From NCBI GenBank assembly GCA_051294375.1, contig CM119264.1, forward strand, positions 22,138,709-22,202,708: a stretch of DNA of 64,000 nt. The letters run 5' to 3'. This stretch comes from Paraspadella gotoi. Lineage: Eukaryota > Chaetognatha. The translations under genes were made by a program, and so were the position numbers. Positions within the stretch are counted from its first letter, which is position 1, and each line of letters starts with the position of its first letter. The notes below the pieces were generated by a model. The model did no database searches. It was not told where the DNA came from and saw nothing but the letters and a program-made list of their open reading frames with translations. This document shows, in pieces, positions 1 to 12,792 of this stretch.

Positions 1-326
1 TCCTCTCTAATCTCCATTCATGCCTTTCCCTTCTCTCCAATCAATTATTTCCCCCTTAAATTACTTCCTCCTGCCTCCTTCATTTTTATTTTCTTCTTCC
101 CTTTTCTTTCCTCTCTTTTCCCACATTTCTTTTCTACCGTTTAATTTTTTCCTTCACTCGCCTTCACTTTCTCCCAACTTCTTTCCTCTCCTCCCCATTT
201 CCTCGTCTTCTCTTCCTTACCCCCTTTCCCCCTCTATCTCCTCCTTCTATCTCCACCCACTCTCCCCCTTTTTCCCCTCTCCTCCCCATTTCCTCCCACC
301 CACCTCCGTCCCTTCCCCCACCGCAG
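1..326 (+). repeat. Pyrimidine-rich low-complexity tract
   Basis: Almost pure C/T sequence on the plus strand running up to a CAG at 324-326. It could act as a long polypyrimidine tract before the small candidate exon that follows. No protein family is recognisable in any frame. Confidence 0.6.
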
Positions 327-361
327 CATTCCTCGTTGCCATCCAAGGCATCCATCACGAG
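327..361 (+). CDS. Candidate 35-nt microexon (unassigned)
   Basis: Sequence shows a polypyrimidine tract plus CAG acceptor, then 35 nt, then a consensus GTGAGT donor at 362. One frame reads FLVAIQGIHHE. No neighbouring exon was found to check the phase, so this rests only on the splice-site pair. It may equally be chance in C/T-rich sequence. Confidence 0.25.
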
Positions 362-2228
362 GTGAGTCGAGGTTCAGGCTTCGAGTTAATGACTGCGGGT
401 AAGGAGCGGGTAAGGAGCGCGAAATCGTCCCTGACGCGTGCGTCCGTGCCCGCCGTGGCGGCGGCGGCTGCGGGGCGCGGGGCGGGGGCGTGCCGTCCGT
501 GTTGGCGCGAGGGCTGAGGGCCGCGGTCGTGGAGGGAGGAAAAGAGGCCTGTCCGGCGCCGCTGCGTGCACTGCGTGCGAAAGAGCGCGCGCGACGGCTA
601 CGGGGGCGTGGCACACGCGAGGAGACGTTTGAGGCTAATCATTCGAGCCGAGGTACAGGGATGTCCGGTTAAAGCTAGAAAAAACATCTAAATATAGGGG
701 TAAGAAGAAGGTTACAAGAGAATAAAGACGGAAAACTTTTACTTCGTTCATGGACGCAAATTACCGTCTCATCCTCTTCTGAAAAATACCTGAGCAAATG
801 TTTCATGCATGACCTTTGAGTGGGCGTCTAAGGAAACCTTGCGAAATGAGACTCTGGATTTCTATTGAGGTGGCATTAAGTCTAGCCGCCTTAGTTTATT
901 CATTTATTTTTAATTTAGAATATATTAAATTAGATTTAAATAACGTTGTAAAGTATTTTTTGGAGTCGAGGTCACAACTTTTAATTTTTTCAAAGTAAAT
1001 GAAGAATTAGAAAATCAGTAAAAAGTTAGTTGGTATGTATGAAACTAAGTTTCGTTTATGAGTTCAGATACACTCGTTGGAAATATGGATCGGCGAGTCC
1101 GAAGATTTAAAGAAAGATCCTTAAAATGAGGATAACTGGATAACTGAAAAGTAATTGGATGTTAAGACTTAAAATTAAGACGTCTACGTCTACATCACGA
1201 GTTGCATCAAGGTAATCGATAGAATAATAACACCGGTCGACCGATCGTCCGAAGATGTCAACAACGAACTCGCAGTCCGTCGCTTCTGCGGCGCTAAAGA
1301 GGAAGCGCGAGTAATTGATTTGCGAGCGCGAAGCGGCGCGGGTGGGCGCCGGAATCGCGTTGGCCGGCGATGGGACCGCGGCGCCGCCGCCGCTGCGGCC
1401 GAGAGCGTGGACAGGTGTTTTAGTGAGAGACAAGGGGATCGTGGATGCGCAATCATTGGCGAAAGGTGATTTGTATGCCGCGCGTATCGGATCGCGGGCG
1501 GTGGGCGGCCCAATCTGTCGTCGGGGATCGAAAAGGATTGGGAGAACGGAGAATAAAGAGGGAAGAATTGGAGAATGGCGGCTGGGGCGAGCGCGGATGA
1601 TTTTAATCGAGCGAGACGAAAACTGCGAGAGATTCAAAGGGGGGCACAGTGATCCAAAAGAATATTAAAACTTGATAAAAGCCACTTGAACATACGGCAT
1701 AAATACATATTCAGTCCTATTCATAGTAATGGTACAAAGTCTTAAGTAAATAAACAGTTCCAAAAATTATTCTTTCTCAATTTATAAGCAAATCTTTATT
1801 TCGGGTGAGTCTTGAGAGGTTTGTTCACCCAAACTCATAGAATTTCAGCCGATTTCAATCAACTAGATTTAGTTCCTATGATACATCTTCTCACTAATCA
1901 GTTATTAATTAAATCTCATCCGTAATTGTCCGACCTTTTGAGAAATTAAATGCTTTTCATTCAAAAAAATGTAAAAAAGAATTCGATGTTCTTCAGAAAT
2001 TACCACTGATTCTTTTTTTTTATCGATCTTCCGATCTTAATTTGCTTAGCGCACTTTAAAAGGATTAAATTAATGATTTTATATTTAGCAAACAAATAAT
2101 AAATAAAGAAAAAATATTAAGTTGGGTCAATTTCTTTTAAATGAAATTTGCAAATTACTTGTTTCACTATTTTCTATTTTTCTAAATTAATATTTTAATA
2201 TTTTTATGAAGATTTAGTATTTAATCTA
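362..2228. other. No convincing gene; two GC-rich patches
   Basis: Two CpG-rich patches (about 400-620 and 1,250-1,520) sit in otherwise AT-rich DNA. The second contains an ATG at 1,256 opening a short frame (MSTTNSQSVASAALKRKRE) with a basic end and a weak GTAATT just after. I found no supporting downstream exon. CpG-rich patches like these may be promoter-associated, but that is inference. Confidence 0.4.
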
Positions 2229-3793
2229 TATTATTTAATCAAAAATATATTGCTTTCTTTTTTAAAAAATGTTTAGTAATATTAAAGTTATAAATCAAAA
2301 GTCGTTCAACTTTAAGAACCAAATTTGTCGGTTAATGAATTTTTTCTCAATTTTTTTCAAATCAATTTTTATCATTTGAAACTTTTCTAACAACCTTATA
2401 GGGCTTCTATGATAATCAGCATACGAGAAAAAAGTTGTTTTTGCCAAATGTTACGAAATAACTATCTCTAATATTGCGAGGAAATCCAGCTTCTCTACCT
2501 TTTCCCGTTGCTCTTTTGCTCTTTATTACTGACATCGAAAATGCTTCCATTCTCGCGATCGACACGACATCTTTAGGCTCTTTCTTTGTTTAACTTAAGT
2601 ACAGAATTCCGAAGGAGTGTACAGCTGATTCTGATTGGTGCCCCGTGATTTCGATGGATTTCGATAAGATTCTTATCGAATTCTGGCCACGTGGCATCTT
2701 CAGATCTCAAAGTTGTCACTGGTTTTTAGTTCTTTTCAGAGCATTAGAAACTCTTTTATTAGATATCTCGGAATCTTATTTTTTGTGTGATCGCTGTGTT
2801 GGTGGACTTTTCTATGAGAGAAGCATCTCTATTTTTGCATATTATTGGCTTCAAAAACAAGTAAGAAAGACACTTTAAAATTTATTTATATTTGCTGAGT
2901 TTGTACTAAATGTTTTTTATTCTCTGCCCAGGACTTCTAACTCTCTAACAGACTACTACACTCTCAACTCACTCTACTCACTCCAAGTCTTTACGCAAAC
3001 AACTCAAGCTTAAAGACTCATACATTTGTCAAGTCCTCCGGGCTTCGTAGATCGTCGTACCTTTCGCCTTAGCCGACGTCATCTACCGAGACTTTGTCGT
3101 CAATCATCTCCAGGGCGTATTTGACCGGGCGCCATCGTCTCTCTGCGCCAATTTTATACCCGATCCATCTGGTCTTCAATGGCCAGAATATAGTCCATCA
3201 GTTAGAATTCAAAGAACAGCCACTTCTCCGAACTTTAGTTCAATACACAAAAAAAGGGAGCGTTTTGTCCGAGAAATTTAGGCCATTTCGGATCACTGTG
3301 GAAGGGGGGGGGGGGGGTTTGTCTGGGTGAAAAAAATAAGGCCTTCGCTATACGAGTCGAGGTTGAAATGATTTGATTATGAGAATTAAGGTTTGAAGGA
3401 TTTAAATTTAATTACTACTTTGATGATTAGAGATTGAATGAGAGTTAACTAGAATACATTTTATGGATGGAGGCGGAGCGTGGTTGAGAGCGCTGTTGCT
3501 TGTAGTTGCACGCGCTTCGAGACACGAACGTTGCATATGAATGAGTAGATAAAGAAATACAAATTGTGAACTTTGATTTAAACACGCTAAACGTGAAGTT
3601 TAATCAGAATGTACCGTTTAAAAAATTCTACACCAAAATTCTACATATAAAATTAACGCGTTAAGAGTCAATTTCTTCAAATAAATGTCAATGAACTCTG
3701 CGACGATTTCTTCCAATTTCGCTGCGCTCACGATCTGTCATTTGCCTAATAACATATTCAACAATCAGCACTTTAAAGCGAAAAATTTGTCGC

Positions 3794-3847
<54 letters not shown>

Positions 3848-3927
3848 CTTGAGCGTCTCGTCTCTCTTCACCTCTTTCCTCCTCTCATCCTCTCTCTCTC
3901 TCCTCTCTCTTCTCTTTTCTCGCCTCT

Positions 3928-3965
<38 letters not shown>

Positions 3966-4222
3966 CTCTCTTCTCTCTCTCTTCTCTCTCTCTCTCTCTT
4001 CTCGTCTCTCTCTCTCTCTTCTCTCTCTCATCTTCTCTCAAGATATCAGTAACAGGCATAGTCATAAAATGAGTCCTCACTGAACCCACCATTTTATCTC
4101 TCCACCACCATCTCACTCCTCACTCCTCACTCCTCACTCCTCACTCTCTTTTCAACCACCAGAGTTCCGATTTCCTCTCTTTTTTAGATTCTATTAATAA
4201 AAGATCAGGTCCACCGTCTGCC
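2229..4222 (+). repeat. First copy of a ~1.95 kb duplicated segment
   Basis: Nearly the whole segment is repeated at 4,248-6,152, directly across a 25-N gap. Both copies end at the same CCACCGTCTGCC. Differences are mostly one-base indels in homopolymers plus length changes in CT-rich tracts. The gap placement points to two versions of one locus scaffolded side by side. Confidence 0.85.
3792..4031 (+). repeat. (CT)n-rich block
   Basis: Interrupted CT dinucleotide array, repeated in longer form at 5,766-5,970 in the second copy of the segment. Confidence 0.9.
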
Positions 4223-4247
4223 NNNNNNNNNNNNNNNNNNNNNNNNN
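4223..4247. other. Assembly gap, 25 N
   Basis: Gap of a fixed-looking size, also seen at 14,858, 56,452 and 59,641. The flanks are the end and the start of the same duplicated segment. Confidence 0.95.
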
Positions 4248-4938
4248 TTATTTAATCAAAATATATTGCTTTCTTTTTAAAAAATGTTTTAGTAATATAA
4301 AGTTATAATCAAAAGTCGTTCAACTTTAAGAACCAAATTTGTCGTGTTAATGAAATTTTTTCTCAATTTTTTTCAAATCAATTTTTATCATTTGAAACTT
4401 TTCTAACAACCTTATAGGGCTTCTATGATATCAGCATACGAGAAAAAAGTTGTTTTGCCAAACGTTACGAAATAACTATCTCTAATATTGCGAGGAAATC
4501 CAGCTTCTCTACCTTTCCCGTTGCTCTTTTGCTCTTATTACTGACATCGAAAATGCTTCCATTCTCGCGATCGACACGACATCTTTAGGCTCTTTCTTTT
4601 GTTTATACTTAAGTACAGAATTCGAAGCAGTGTACAGCTGATTCTGATTGGTGCCCCGTGATTCGATGGATTTCGATAAGATTCTTATCGAATTCTGGCC
4701 ACGTGGCATCTTCAGATCTCAAAGTTGTCACTGGTTTTTTAGTCTTTTTCAGAGCATTAGAAACTCTTTTATTAGATATCTCGAATCTTATTTTTTGTGT
4801 GATCGCTGGTTGGTGACTTTTCTATGAGAGAAGCATCTCATTTTTGCATATATGGCTTCAAGAAACAAGTAAGAAAGACACTTTAAAATTTTTTATATTT
4901 GCTGAGTTTGTACTAAATGTTTTTTATTCTCTGCCCAG

Positions 4939-5320
4939 GACTTCTAACTCTCTACAGACTACTACACCTCACTACTCTACTCCACTCTCAAGTCTTTACG
5001 CAAACAACTCAAGCTTAAGACTCTACATTTGTCAAGTCCTGGGCTTCGTAGATCGTCGTCCTTTCGCCTTAGCCGACGTCATCTACCGAGACTTTGTCGT
5101 CAATCATCTCCAGGGCGTTTTGACCGGGCGCCATCGTCTCTCTGCGCGCATTTATACCCGATCCATCTGGTCTTCAATGGCAGAATTAGTCCAGTCAGTT
5201 AGAATTCAAGACAGCCACTTCTCCGAACTTAGTTCAATACACAAAAAAAGGGAGGTTTGTCCGGGAAATTTAGCCATTTGGATCACTGTGGAAGGGGGGG
5301 GTTGTCTGGGTAACAAATAA
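4939..5320 (+). CDS. Candidate exon of unknown gene in the duplicated segment
   Basis: A GTAAGA donor at 4,869 and a TTCTCTGCCCAG acceptor ending at 4,938 frame a 70-nt intron, and the same signals recur at 2,861-2,931. Downstream, one frame stays open to 5,320 (it includes DRRPFALADVIYRDFVVNHL). The matching frame in the first copy is broken by indels. I do not recognise the protein. A non-coding spliced transcript fits equally well. Confidence 0.3.
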
Positions 5321-5763
5321 GGCCTCGCTAACGAGTCTTGACGGTTGAAATGATTGATTATGAATTAGAGGTTTAAGTTTAAATTTATATACTGTTGATG
5401 ATTGAGATTGAATGAGAGTAACTTAGATACCATTTATGGATGGAGCGGAGTTGGTTGAGAGCGCTGTTGCTTGTAGTTGCACGCGCTTCGAGAACACGAC
5501 GTGCAATATACTGAGTAGAATAAAAAAAATACAAATTGTGAACTTTGATTTAAACAAGCTAAACGTGAAGTTTAATCAGAATTGTACCGTTTAAAAAATC
5601 TCTACACCAAAATTCTATATATAAAAATTAACGCCGTTAAAGAGTCAATTTCTTCAAATAAATTCAAAACTCTGCGACATTCTTCAATTCGCCTTGCGCT
5701 CACGACTCTGTCATTTGCCCTAATAATATCTCGAACAATCACACTTTAGCGAAAATTGTCTGC

Positions 5764-5974
<211 letters not shown>

Positions 5975-6309
5975 ATATAAGTAAGCTATGATATGATCCT
6001 CACTGAACCCACCCTTTTATCTCTCCACCACCATCTCACTCCTCACTCCTCACTCCTCACTCCTCATCCTCATCCACTCTTTCATACCACCAGAGTTCCG
6101 ATTTCCTTCTCTTTTTAGATTCATATAATAAAAATCAGGTTCCACCGTCTGCCAGCCCCCGACTCCACCCCCTTCTGCGCCCCTGGGCCTCCCAGCACGC
6201 GCACAACCGAAAATATAAATATGGTCATAAAAAACCATATTAATTCTCTCGGTTTGGAAAGCTCATGCGCGAGGAAAGTGGAGGAAAATTGAATTTTAAT
6301 AAAAGTCTA

Positions 6310-6333
6310 CTCTCCTCTCTCTTCTCTCTCTCT

Positions 6334-6382
<49 letters not shown>
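6310..6382 (+). repeat. (CT)n microsatellite
   Basis: Interrupted CT array just beyond the second copy of the duplicated segment. Confidence 0.9.
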
Positions 6383-6383
<1 letters not shown>

Positions 6384-9300
6384 TTTTCTCTATTTCTCTC
6401 TTTCTTTATCCATCTCTTTAGTCTTGGCAAGAACCCTGGTTAGTACCGATGAATGGATCTCCTAATTTTCTTTCCTTTTTGGCTTCAATTTTGGCAAATT
6501 TTATTTTTTGTTCTTGAGAAGAGTCGAAGTTTTTACGATCAACTTATCATCTTCGGTTAAAAATGGGATAAAAACGTTTGCCACGTATTGAATATCGCTG
6601 AAAATAAAATTTACTTTTATGCCACCTCTCAAAAAAAATATTAAAAAAAAAAATCTAGTAAAAAAGAATATTCTATATAGATGAAAAAATCCCGATTTAT
6701 TGAGTTCCTAATTTCCCCCAGATTCAATTGACCCTTCCTATTTGACTCTCCCGCTACTTTCCATATTTACTCCTCTCCCTCTTTTGCTCTTCCTTTTTTT
6801 ATTACTTTTCTTTCCTCCTTTAGCATCCGTTCTATCGTTTTATATCTTCCCCTCTCCCGCCCCCCCATCTTTCTCCCCCGGTTTTTCTCCTAAGGACTCC
6901 GATCCTATAAATTATGGAATACTGAACGTCTCGACGAAGGCGGGCAGACGAGTGGAAGGCTTTTTTACGGAAGAGAGAAAAAAATGGATAAAAAAATATG
7001 GAGGTTACTAATGTTGCGAAATCGTTGAGCGTCGATTGAGAAGAAAGACGTTGATATCTCGATTGATTGACGGAACAGAAAATTTCATTTCATAAGTTGT
7101 TGGGCATTGTTTTCTTCAAACACAGAATGTTAAGAAATAGACTTTACAACGATTTAGAAATAGGCGCAAGTCAGAGGGACTTGGAATTACAACCGTTACT
7201 TATACTAATTTATACTTTATCATATAGTCTTTTTCGTCTTTTTCAAATTGCCCCCAAACATCGGTGATTCTAATAGTTCTACAATAAGTGTGCAATAGAT
7301 TATTTCAAAAGAGGCTTCAATACTTCTAAAACCGTAAAATTAATATAAATTACTGTATATTACATTTCGTAAAAAATTGTGGTTTTCCTTGAATAGAATG
7401 AATGACTATAAACCAGGTTTCTCTCTTTTCAGTCTTTCCGCCGACTGACATCGAGTAACGCGCAAGAGGAGCTGTTTTTCTTTGGTCTGTGTCAGTAATC
7501 CTGAGCGCAAACAATGCTTGGTCGGAGGCACGTTTGTATGCAAATCGCGTTCCTCAGTGAGAAAGAATCTTGGAAAGTGTTTCAAACCAAACACTGGTCA
7601 TTTGTGAGTAACTGTTGAAACGTAAATGATAGCCTGGGTGTTTTTATAAGTGATTTAGCATTCTTGACGTAACGAAAGGCATCATTTTTTTTAAACTTGA
7701 ATTTCAATGTAGCGTAATATATGACGCATCAGTAATAAACCATTTCGTTTGATAACTTGCTGAGTCTAGCTCCTTCCCAGAAAAAACAAAAGACCCAAGT
7801 GTCTGGCCACCTGACAGAATCTGTGACTCAAGTCTAGTGAATGGAAAGTTAATACGTAGAAAAGTTGAGAAAAGAGCGACAGAAGACGAACTGTGGAGCG
7901 AATAAGTTCAGTAATAATCACATCTTATTTTTCTTTTAACTTTTCGAATTGAGTTTGTTTTCGTGCTTTTCTTTAGATTTTTTAAATCTTTCTTCTTTGT
8001 TTCGTCAGTGAGAGCACGAACGATTCAATTAGGCAGCCGATTTTTCTTTTTATTGTGTTTTTAGTTCATCAGACAAACGAATTTGTAATCAGCGAATTTT
8101 TTGTCGGGCGACCAATAATATCTGGTACAATTTCGACGCTGGAATAAACAAAATGAAATAAATAAATGAGATGTTGACTTCGTTTCTTAAAAAAATAATA
8201 AGTTGATATAGTAATTAGCAAAATGATTTATAAAGTTTGCTTCGGTCGGCCGAAAGAGGATTTCAATACCATGATCCTCAATCAAAACAGATGCCAGCCT
8301 TTACAATTTGTTGCCGCCGCCAATGACGCTGCCGCCGCTGCCGCTGCAGCAGCCGCCGTGAAGATGACGACCATGCCAACGATTTCAACAAAACGACGGC
8401 GATGACAACCAGAGATAATCAACCCCAACGCTTCCTAAACGACAGCGTCTCAAACGTAATTCTTAATTAAAAAAAAAAGATATATTAAGTAACATATGTG
8501 CGATATTTACTTGTGTAACAAAAAGTCTAAAGCAACTAGTTTCCGCAACAACAACATTGACGACGACGACCACGACGACGACGACGACGCTTCATTTGCA
8601 TAGGGTGAATATTAAGGCCTCACCCGAGCTAATGTCGGCGAGAGAGACGGAGAGAGAAAGACAGATAGAGACAGAGAGAAAGGCGATAGCGGCGACAAAC
8701 GACAAGGGCGGCGAAGAAACAGTCATTGAGGCTGCCGCTGCCGCCGCCGCCCGGTCCGGCCGCGCAGTGGCCGAACCAGCGCCGGCCGGTCCGGCCTGGC
8801 GGCCTTCCCAGCACAAAAAAGAGAAAAAAAAAATACAAAAGAGCAAGAAAAAGGGGGAATTTTCCATTACGATCCGCTGGTTTCGATGGGAGGTGGGATA
8901 TGGATCGACGGTCGGATTGATCAAGGGTGGTCGAGAGATGGTGGGAACGAATCAATACGAACTGGAGAGTGTCGAGGGTTGTCGGTCGAGCCTCTGGAGA
9001 CCCCGGCGCGCTCCCTAACCTCGTCAGTCTCCCACGACAGTCGTTTGTTCGCGACGAAACGAATTTGTTTTTTTGTTTTGATTCGCTCGACTTTGCTTCT
9101 TATCTTTCTTTTTTTCACTTCGTCTTCATTATTTCTCGAGTTTTTTTCTCAATATTTTCAATTTATATTCGTCCCAGTTTTATCGACTTTTTTTGGATGC
9201 TGTTTATTCCTTATCAATCTTTTTTTTTGTGAAATGGAAATTTTGTTTTTCTATAGTTGAAGGCCTCTTAATTTTGTTTAATTAATTTTTTTAATTGAAC

Positions 9301-9511
9301 ACTTTCTTATTCCTTTTTTGTCTTAAGTTTTTATTTTTTAATTAATTTCATCAATTCGTCCTTTAATTCTCTTTTTTAACTTTGTTTTTTTTATATTTCT
9401 TTTCTTCAATTTGTTTTTCTTTAATTCAATTTTCGAGAATCGGAGAAAAACTCCCCGTTCATATATCACCAGAACCTCTACCATCAGCCGTCTGGTAATT
9501 CTCTGGCACTC

Positions 9512-9543
<32 letters not shown>

Positions 9544-9852
9544 TCTCTCTCTCTCTCTCTCCACTACATCAGCCTTTTCACCTTCCAACGTCACCCCCCG
9601 CTCTTTTGTTTACCCTGCCCCACCCCATTCTCTTCCTCTCTCTCTCTCGTCTTCCTCTCTCTCTCTCGTCTCTTCTCTCTCTCTTTTTTTTTCTCCCTCA
9701 CTATTTTTGTCTCTCTTTCTTTCTCATTGGTCCCATCTTTTTCTTTCTCTTTCTATCTCATGAGTCTTTTTATATTTTGTTTTTGTTAACATACATTAAC
9801 ATTATAAAAATTGAAAATATTTACTTCGATCTAATGATTTATTTGTTTATAT
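6383..9852. other. No supported gene; alanine/threonine codon repeats
   Basis: Mostly AT-rich sequence. A GCC/GCT run at 8,320-8,360 and a GAC/ACG run at 8,557-8,590 open short low-complexity frames (alanine- or threonine-rich) without splice or family support. A CpG-rich patch at 8,730-8,800 follows. A TTTTCAG acceptor at 7,432 precedes a 21-codon frame (SFRRLTSSNAQEELFFFGLC) that could be a terminal exon, but nothing supports it further. CT arrays lie at 9,511-9,560 and 9,640-9,690. Confidence 0.45.
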
Positions 9853-10055
9853 ACTTAAAGTCTTATACTTATAGTCTTAATTACGTAAAATTTTCTTTTT
9901 AAAATTTTTTAAAATATTTTTCTATTTCCCCTTTTTATGCTTTCCCCTCTTCTTTTTACCATTTTTTCTTCTTCATTTAGAGTGAAAAGCTAATAAAAAA
10001 TTTATTAAAAAAAATAAATAAAACTAAAACTAAACTAAAACTAATATGATTGCAG

Positions 10056-10140
10056 ATTGTCCACTTTAACCTCGTCTCGCGCTCGTCCTCCAACAAAGAG
10101 ATCTCAACCATCTCAGGAAAAAGACCAAACAAAAAAGTCG
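10056..10140 (+). CDS. GFR-like exon i, linker (copy 1)
   Basis: Acceptor TTGCAG, donor GTGAGT, entering with one base and leaving in phase 0. The frame gives a basic Ser/Pro/Thr-rich linker (RARPPTKRSQPSQEKDQTKK). Confidence 0.6.
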
Positions 10141-11053
10141 GTGAGTTTGTTTTTTAAAAATATTTTAAATTATGTAGAGATATGTCGTTACCGTTTACTA
10201 ATAAAATAAATAAAATTGAAAAAAATATTTTCTAAAGTGGAGCTGTGATTCAGCAATGAATTGTGTCATTTGTTTTCCAACTTCCTGGCCGCGCAAAAAG
10301 ACCTGCTTTCGTGGCTCCGCCCTGAGTCGAGCAAGAGAAAAACAAAATGACACTAAACTCTTCATATCTCGTTGCAACGTAATTTAATATGTTTGTATGC
10401 GAGTTTTTTTGCTGGTCGCGATGTCCGTATTGCTTTGCACATACTATTCCGATTATTTATAGGAGCGTCCCTCTGTTGGAGGGCAAGACGCGGGCTCGAA
10501 ACCAACCCAGGCCTTCAACTTTACGTCGTCTTCGGCGGGAACTGTTCCTGCCGACGATCCATCCACGGTCGCCTCCTCAGGTTAAACCCAAAGCTAAATT
10601 AAAGTGTTTATGTATTAATTTCAATTTTATAATAATATTTTAATTCTCTTTCTTTCTTTCGGACGTCCAGGCATCTGCTTGTTCCTATATCAAGATTGCA
10701 TGGAAGATTCTCGATGCAAAATTCTTTTCCTTAATTACAGAAGATTTTGCAAGTGGAAACATCGCAAATGCGAGCAGAAAACGAGGTGAGTTTATTTTAA
10801 ATTCACGTTGCGACGGGAAGAGGTGAAGAACGAAAAACTCATTTCCCTCACATTGGTGTCTCCACTGGTCCTTGACAACTTTCGTCTTTTTCTCGAACGA
10901 GCGATGTTCTTCTTTTTCTAATTTTCAGAACGAAGTGCGCGGCTGCGTACAACGATCTCAAATCTACGGGTCTCACCTCCTGTCACTGCCCGCCTCACAG
11001 GGACGGCAAGTGCCTTCGGCTCAAAGCCAAGTTCACCGCAAATCCATGCATCG
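10056..11053 (+). CDS. GDNF receptor alpha / GAS1-like module, partial gene (copy 1)
   Basis: Four exons (10056-10140, 10463-10580, 10671-10785, 10929-11053) join in compatible phases into about 145 residues. The first two encode a Ser/Thr/Pro/Lys-rich linker with an NFTS N-glycosylation site. The last two encode ten cysteines spaced C-x6-C-x5-C-x10-C-x6-C-x7-C-x14-C-x-C-x7-C-x11-C. That order matches the GDNF/GAS1 domain of GFR-alpha receptors, whose second half has a C-x-C then C-x5-C-x11-C pattern. Such proteins are cell-surface co-receptors for TGF-beta-like ligands signalling through RET or NCAM. No signal peptide, first exon or GPI-anchor exon was found here, so the gene is partial. Family assignment is by cysteine spacing alone. 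Confidence 0.7.
10463..10580 (+). CDS. GFR-like exon ii, linker (copy 1)
   Basis: Acceptor TTATAG, donor GTTAAA. Read in phase 0 it gives a Ser/Thr/Ala-rich linker with NFTS and ends in phase 1, which is the phase needed by exon iii. An alternative open frame (GASLCWRARRG...) fails at that junction. Confidence 0.6.
10671..10785 (+). CDS. GFR-like exon iii, first five cysteines (copy 1)
   Basis: Acceptor GTCCAG, donor GTGAGT. Contains ICLFLYQDCMEDSRC and NYRRFC, the C-x6-C-x5-C-x10-C signature of the first half of a GDNF/GAS1 domain. Confidence 0.7.
10929..11053 (+). CDS. GFR-like exon iv, last five cysteines (copy 1)
   Basis: Acceptor TTTTCAG, donor GTGAGT, exit phase 1. Contains AAAYNDLKSTGLTSCHC and ANPC, matching the second half of the domain. 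Copy 2 has indels that break this frame. Confidence 0.7.
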
Positions 11054-11647
11054 GTGAGTTTAGCTTTTTCGTTTTCAATTGGAACATTGAAAAAAAAACA
11101 AAAAAAACCCAGTGAATTTCTTGGAAACCCCCTGTGTCAAAATCAAAATGTCTTTCTGAAATGTGAATAATTTGGGATGGAGTGGTTTCTTGGAATCTCT
11201 TAGTATTATTAACGATATAATATCAAATTAGGACTCTAAGTGTAAAAGAAAAATACAATGTTAACTCTCAATGTTGAGAATTAATGATATCTCAAATTGA
11301 CATCGACGAACCGATGTGGGATGCAGAATTGGTTGTTTTATTTGATTTTAACTTTCAATGATAATAAAAGCGCTTCCTTTTCCTAATATTTGCTTCGTTA
11401 CATATTTTTAACTTCATATTTATTGTTAGGATACTTAAAGTGCTTATACTTATAGTCGATCCTAAGTCTACTAAAATTGATTCATTTTAATAAATTGTTT
11501 TAAAATATTTTCTATTGTCCAGCTTTTTAGTGCTTTGTCCCCTCTTCTTTTTACACCATTTTTTCTTCTTCATTTAGAGTGAAAAGCTAATAAAAATGTA
11601 TTAAAAAATAAAATAAACTAAACTAAACTAAACTAATATGATTGCAG

Positions 11648-12640
11648 ATTGTCCACTTTAACCTCGTCTCGCGCTCGTCCTCCAACAAAGAGATCTCAAC
11701 CATCTCAGGAAAAAGAGCAAACAAAAAAGTCGGTGAGTTTGTTTTTTAAAAATATTTTAAATTATGTAGATATATGTCGTTAACCTGTTTACTAATAAAA
11801 TAAATAAAATTGAAAAAAAAATATTTTCTAAAGTGGAGCTGTGATTCAGCAATGAATTGTGTCATTTGTTTTTCCAACTTCCTGGCCGCGTAAAAAGTAC
11901 CGCTGTTCTCCCGCCCTGTGTCGAACAAGAGAAAAAAATGACATTAAACTCTTCATATCTCGTTGCAACGTAATTTAATATGTTTGTTTGCGAGTTTTTT
12001 TGCTGGTCGCGATGTCCGTATTGCTTTTCAATACTATTCCGATTATTTATAGGAGCGTCCCTCTGTTGGAGGGCAAGACGCGGGCTCGAAACCAACCCAG
12101 GCCTTCAACTTTACGTCGTCTTCGGCGGGAACTGTTCCTGCCGACGATCCATCCACGGTCGCCTCCTCAGGTTAAACCCAAAGCTAAATTAAAGTGTTTA
12201 TGTATTAATTTCAATTTTATATAATATTTTAATTCTTTTCTTTCTTTCACGTCCGAGGCATCTGCTTGTTCCTATATCAAGATTGCATGGAAGATTCTCG
12301 ATGCAAAATTCTTTTCCTTAATTACAGAAGATTTTGCAAGTGGAAACATCGCAAATGCGAGCAGAAAACGAGGTGAGTTTATTTTAAATTCACGTTGCGA
12401 CGGGAAGAGGTGAAGAACGAAAAACTCATTTCCTCACATTGGTGTCTCCATGGTCCTTGACAACTTTCGTCTTTTCTCGAACGAGCGATGTTCTCTTTTT
12501 TCTAATTTTCAGAACGAAGTGCGCGGCTGCGTTACAACGATCTCAAATCTACGGGTCTCACCTCCTGTCACTGCCCGCCTCACAGGGACGGCAAGTGCCT
12601 TCGGCTCAAAGCCAAGTTCACGCCGCAAATCCATGCATCG
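11648..12640 (+). pseudogene. GDNF receptor-like exons, copy 2 (frame-disrupted)
   Basis: The same four exons as copy 1 (11648-11732, 12053-12170, 12258-12372, 12513-12640). Exons i-iii stay open. Exon iv has an extra T in GCTGCGTTACAAC and extra bases near its end that shift the conserved cysteines out of frame. The acceptor of exon iii reads CCGAG instead of GTCCAG. This is either a decaying duplicate or an unpolished alternative allele of copy 1. Confidence 0.6.
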
Positions 12641-12792
12641 GTGAGTTTAGCTTTTTCGTTTTCAATTGGAACATTGAAAAAAAAAAAAAAAAAACCAGTG
12701 AATTTCTTGGAAACCCCCTGTGTCAAAATCAAAATGTCTTTCTGAAATGTGAATAATTTGGGATGGAGTGGTTTCTTGGAAATCTCTTAGTA

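Larger units (their letters stand above)
9853..11428 (+). repeat. Tandem copy 1 of the GDNF-receptor-like exon segment
   Basis: About 1.57 kb that is repeated immediately at 11,429 onward. This copy keeps open, cysteine-conserving frames in all four exons, so it is the better sequence. Confidence 0.85.

Noticed and set aside
1190-1668. Overlapping 107-176 codon frames in the GC-rich patch
   Set aside because: Three frames are open on two strands because the patch is CpG-rich; no splice-consistent or family-like product emerges.
8557-9018. 153-codon frame starting with a Thr run
   Set aside because: Composed of trinucleotide repeat and low-complexity sequence, overlaps equally open frames on the other strand, and has no splice or family support.
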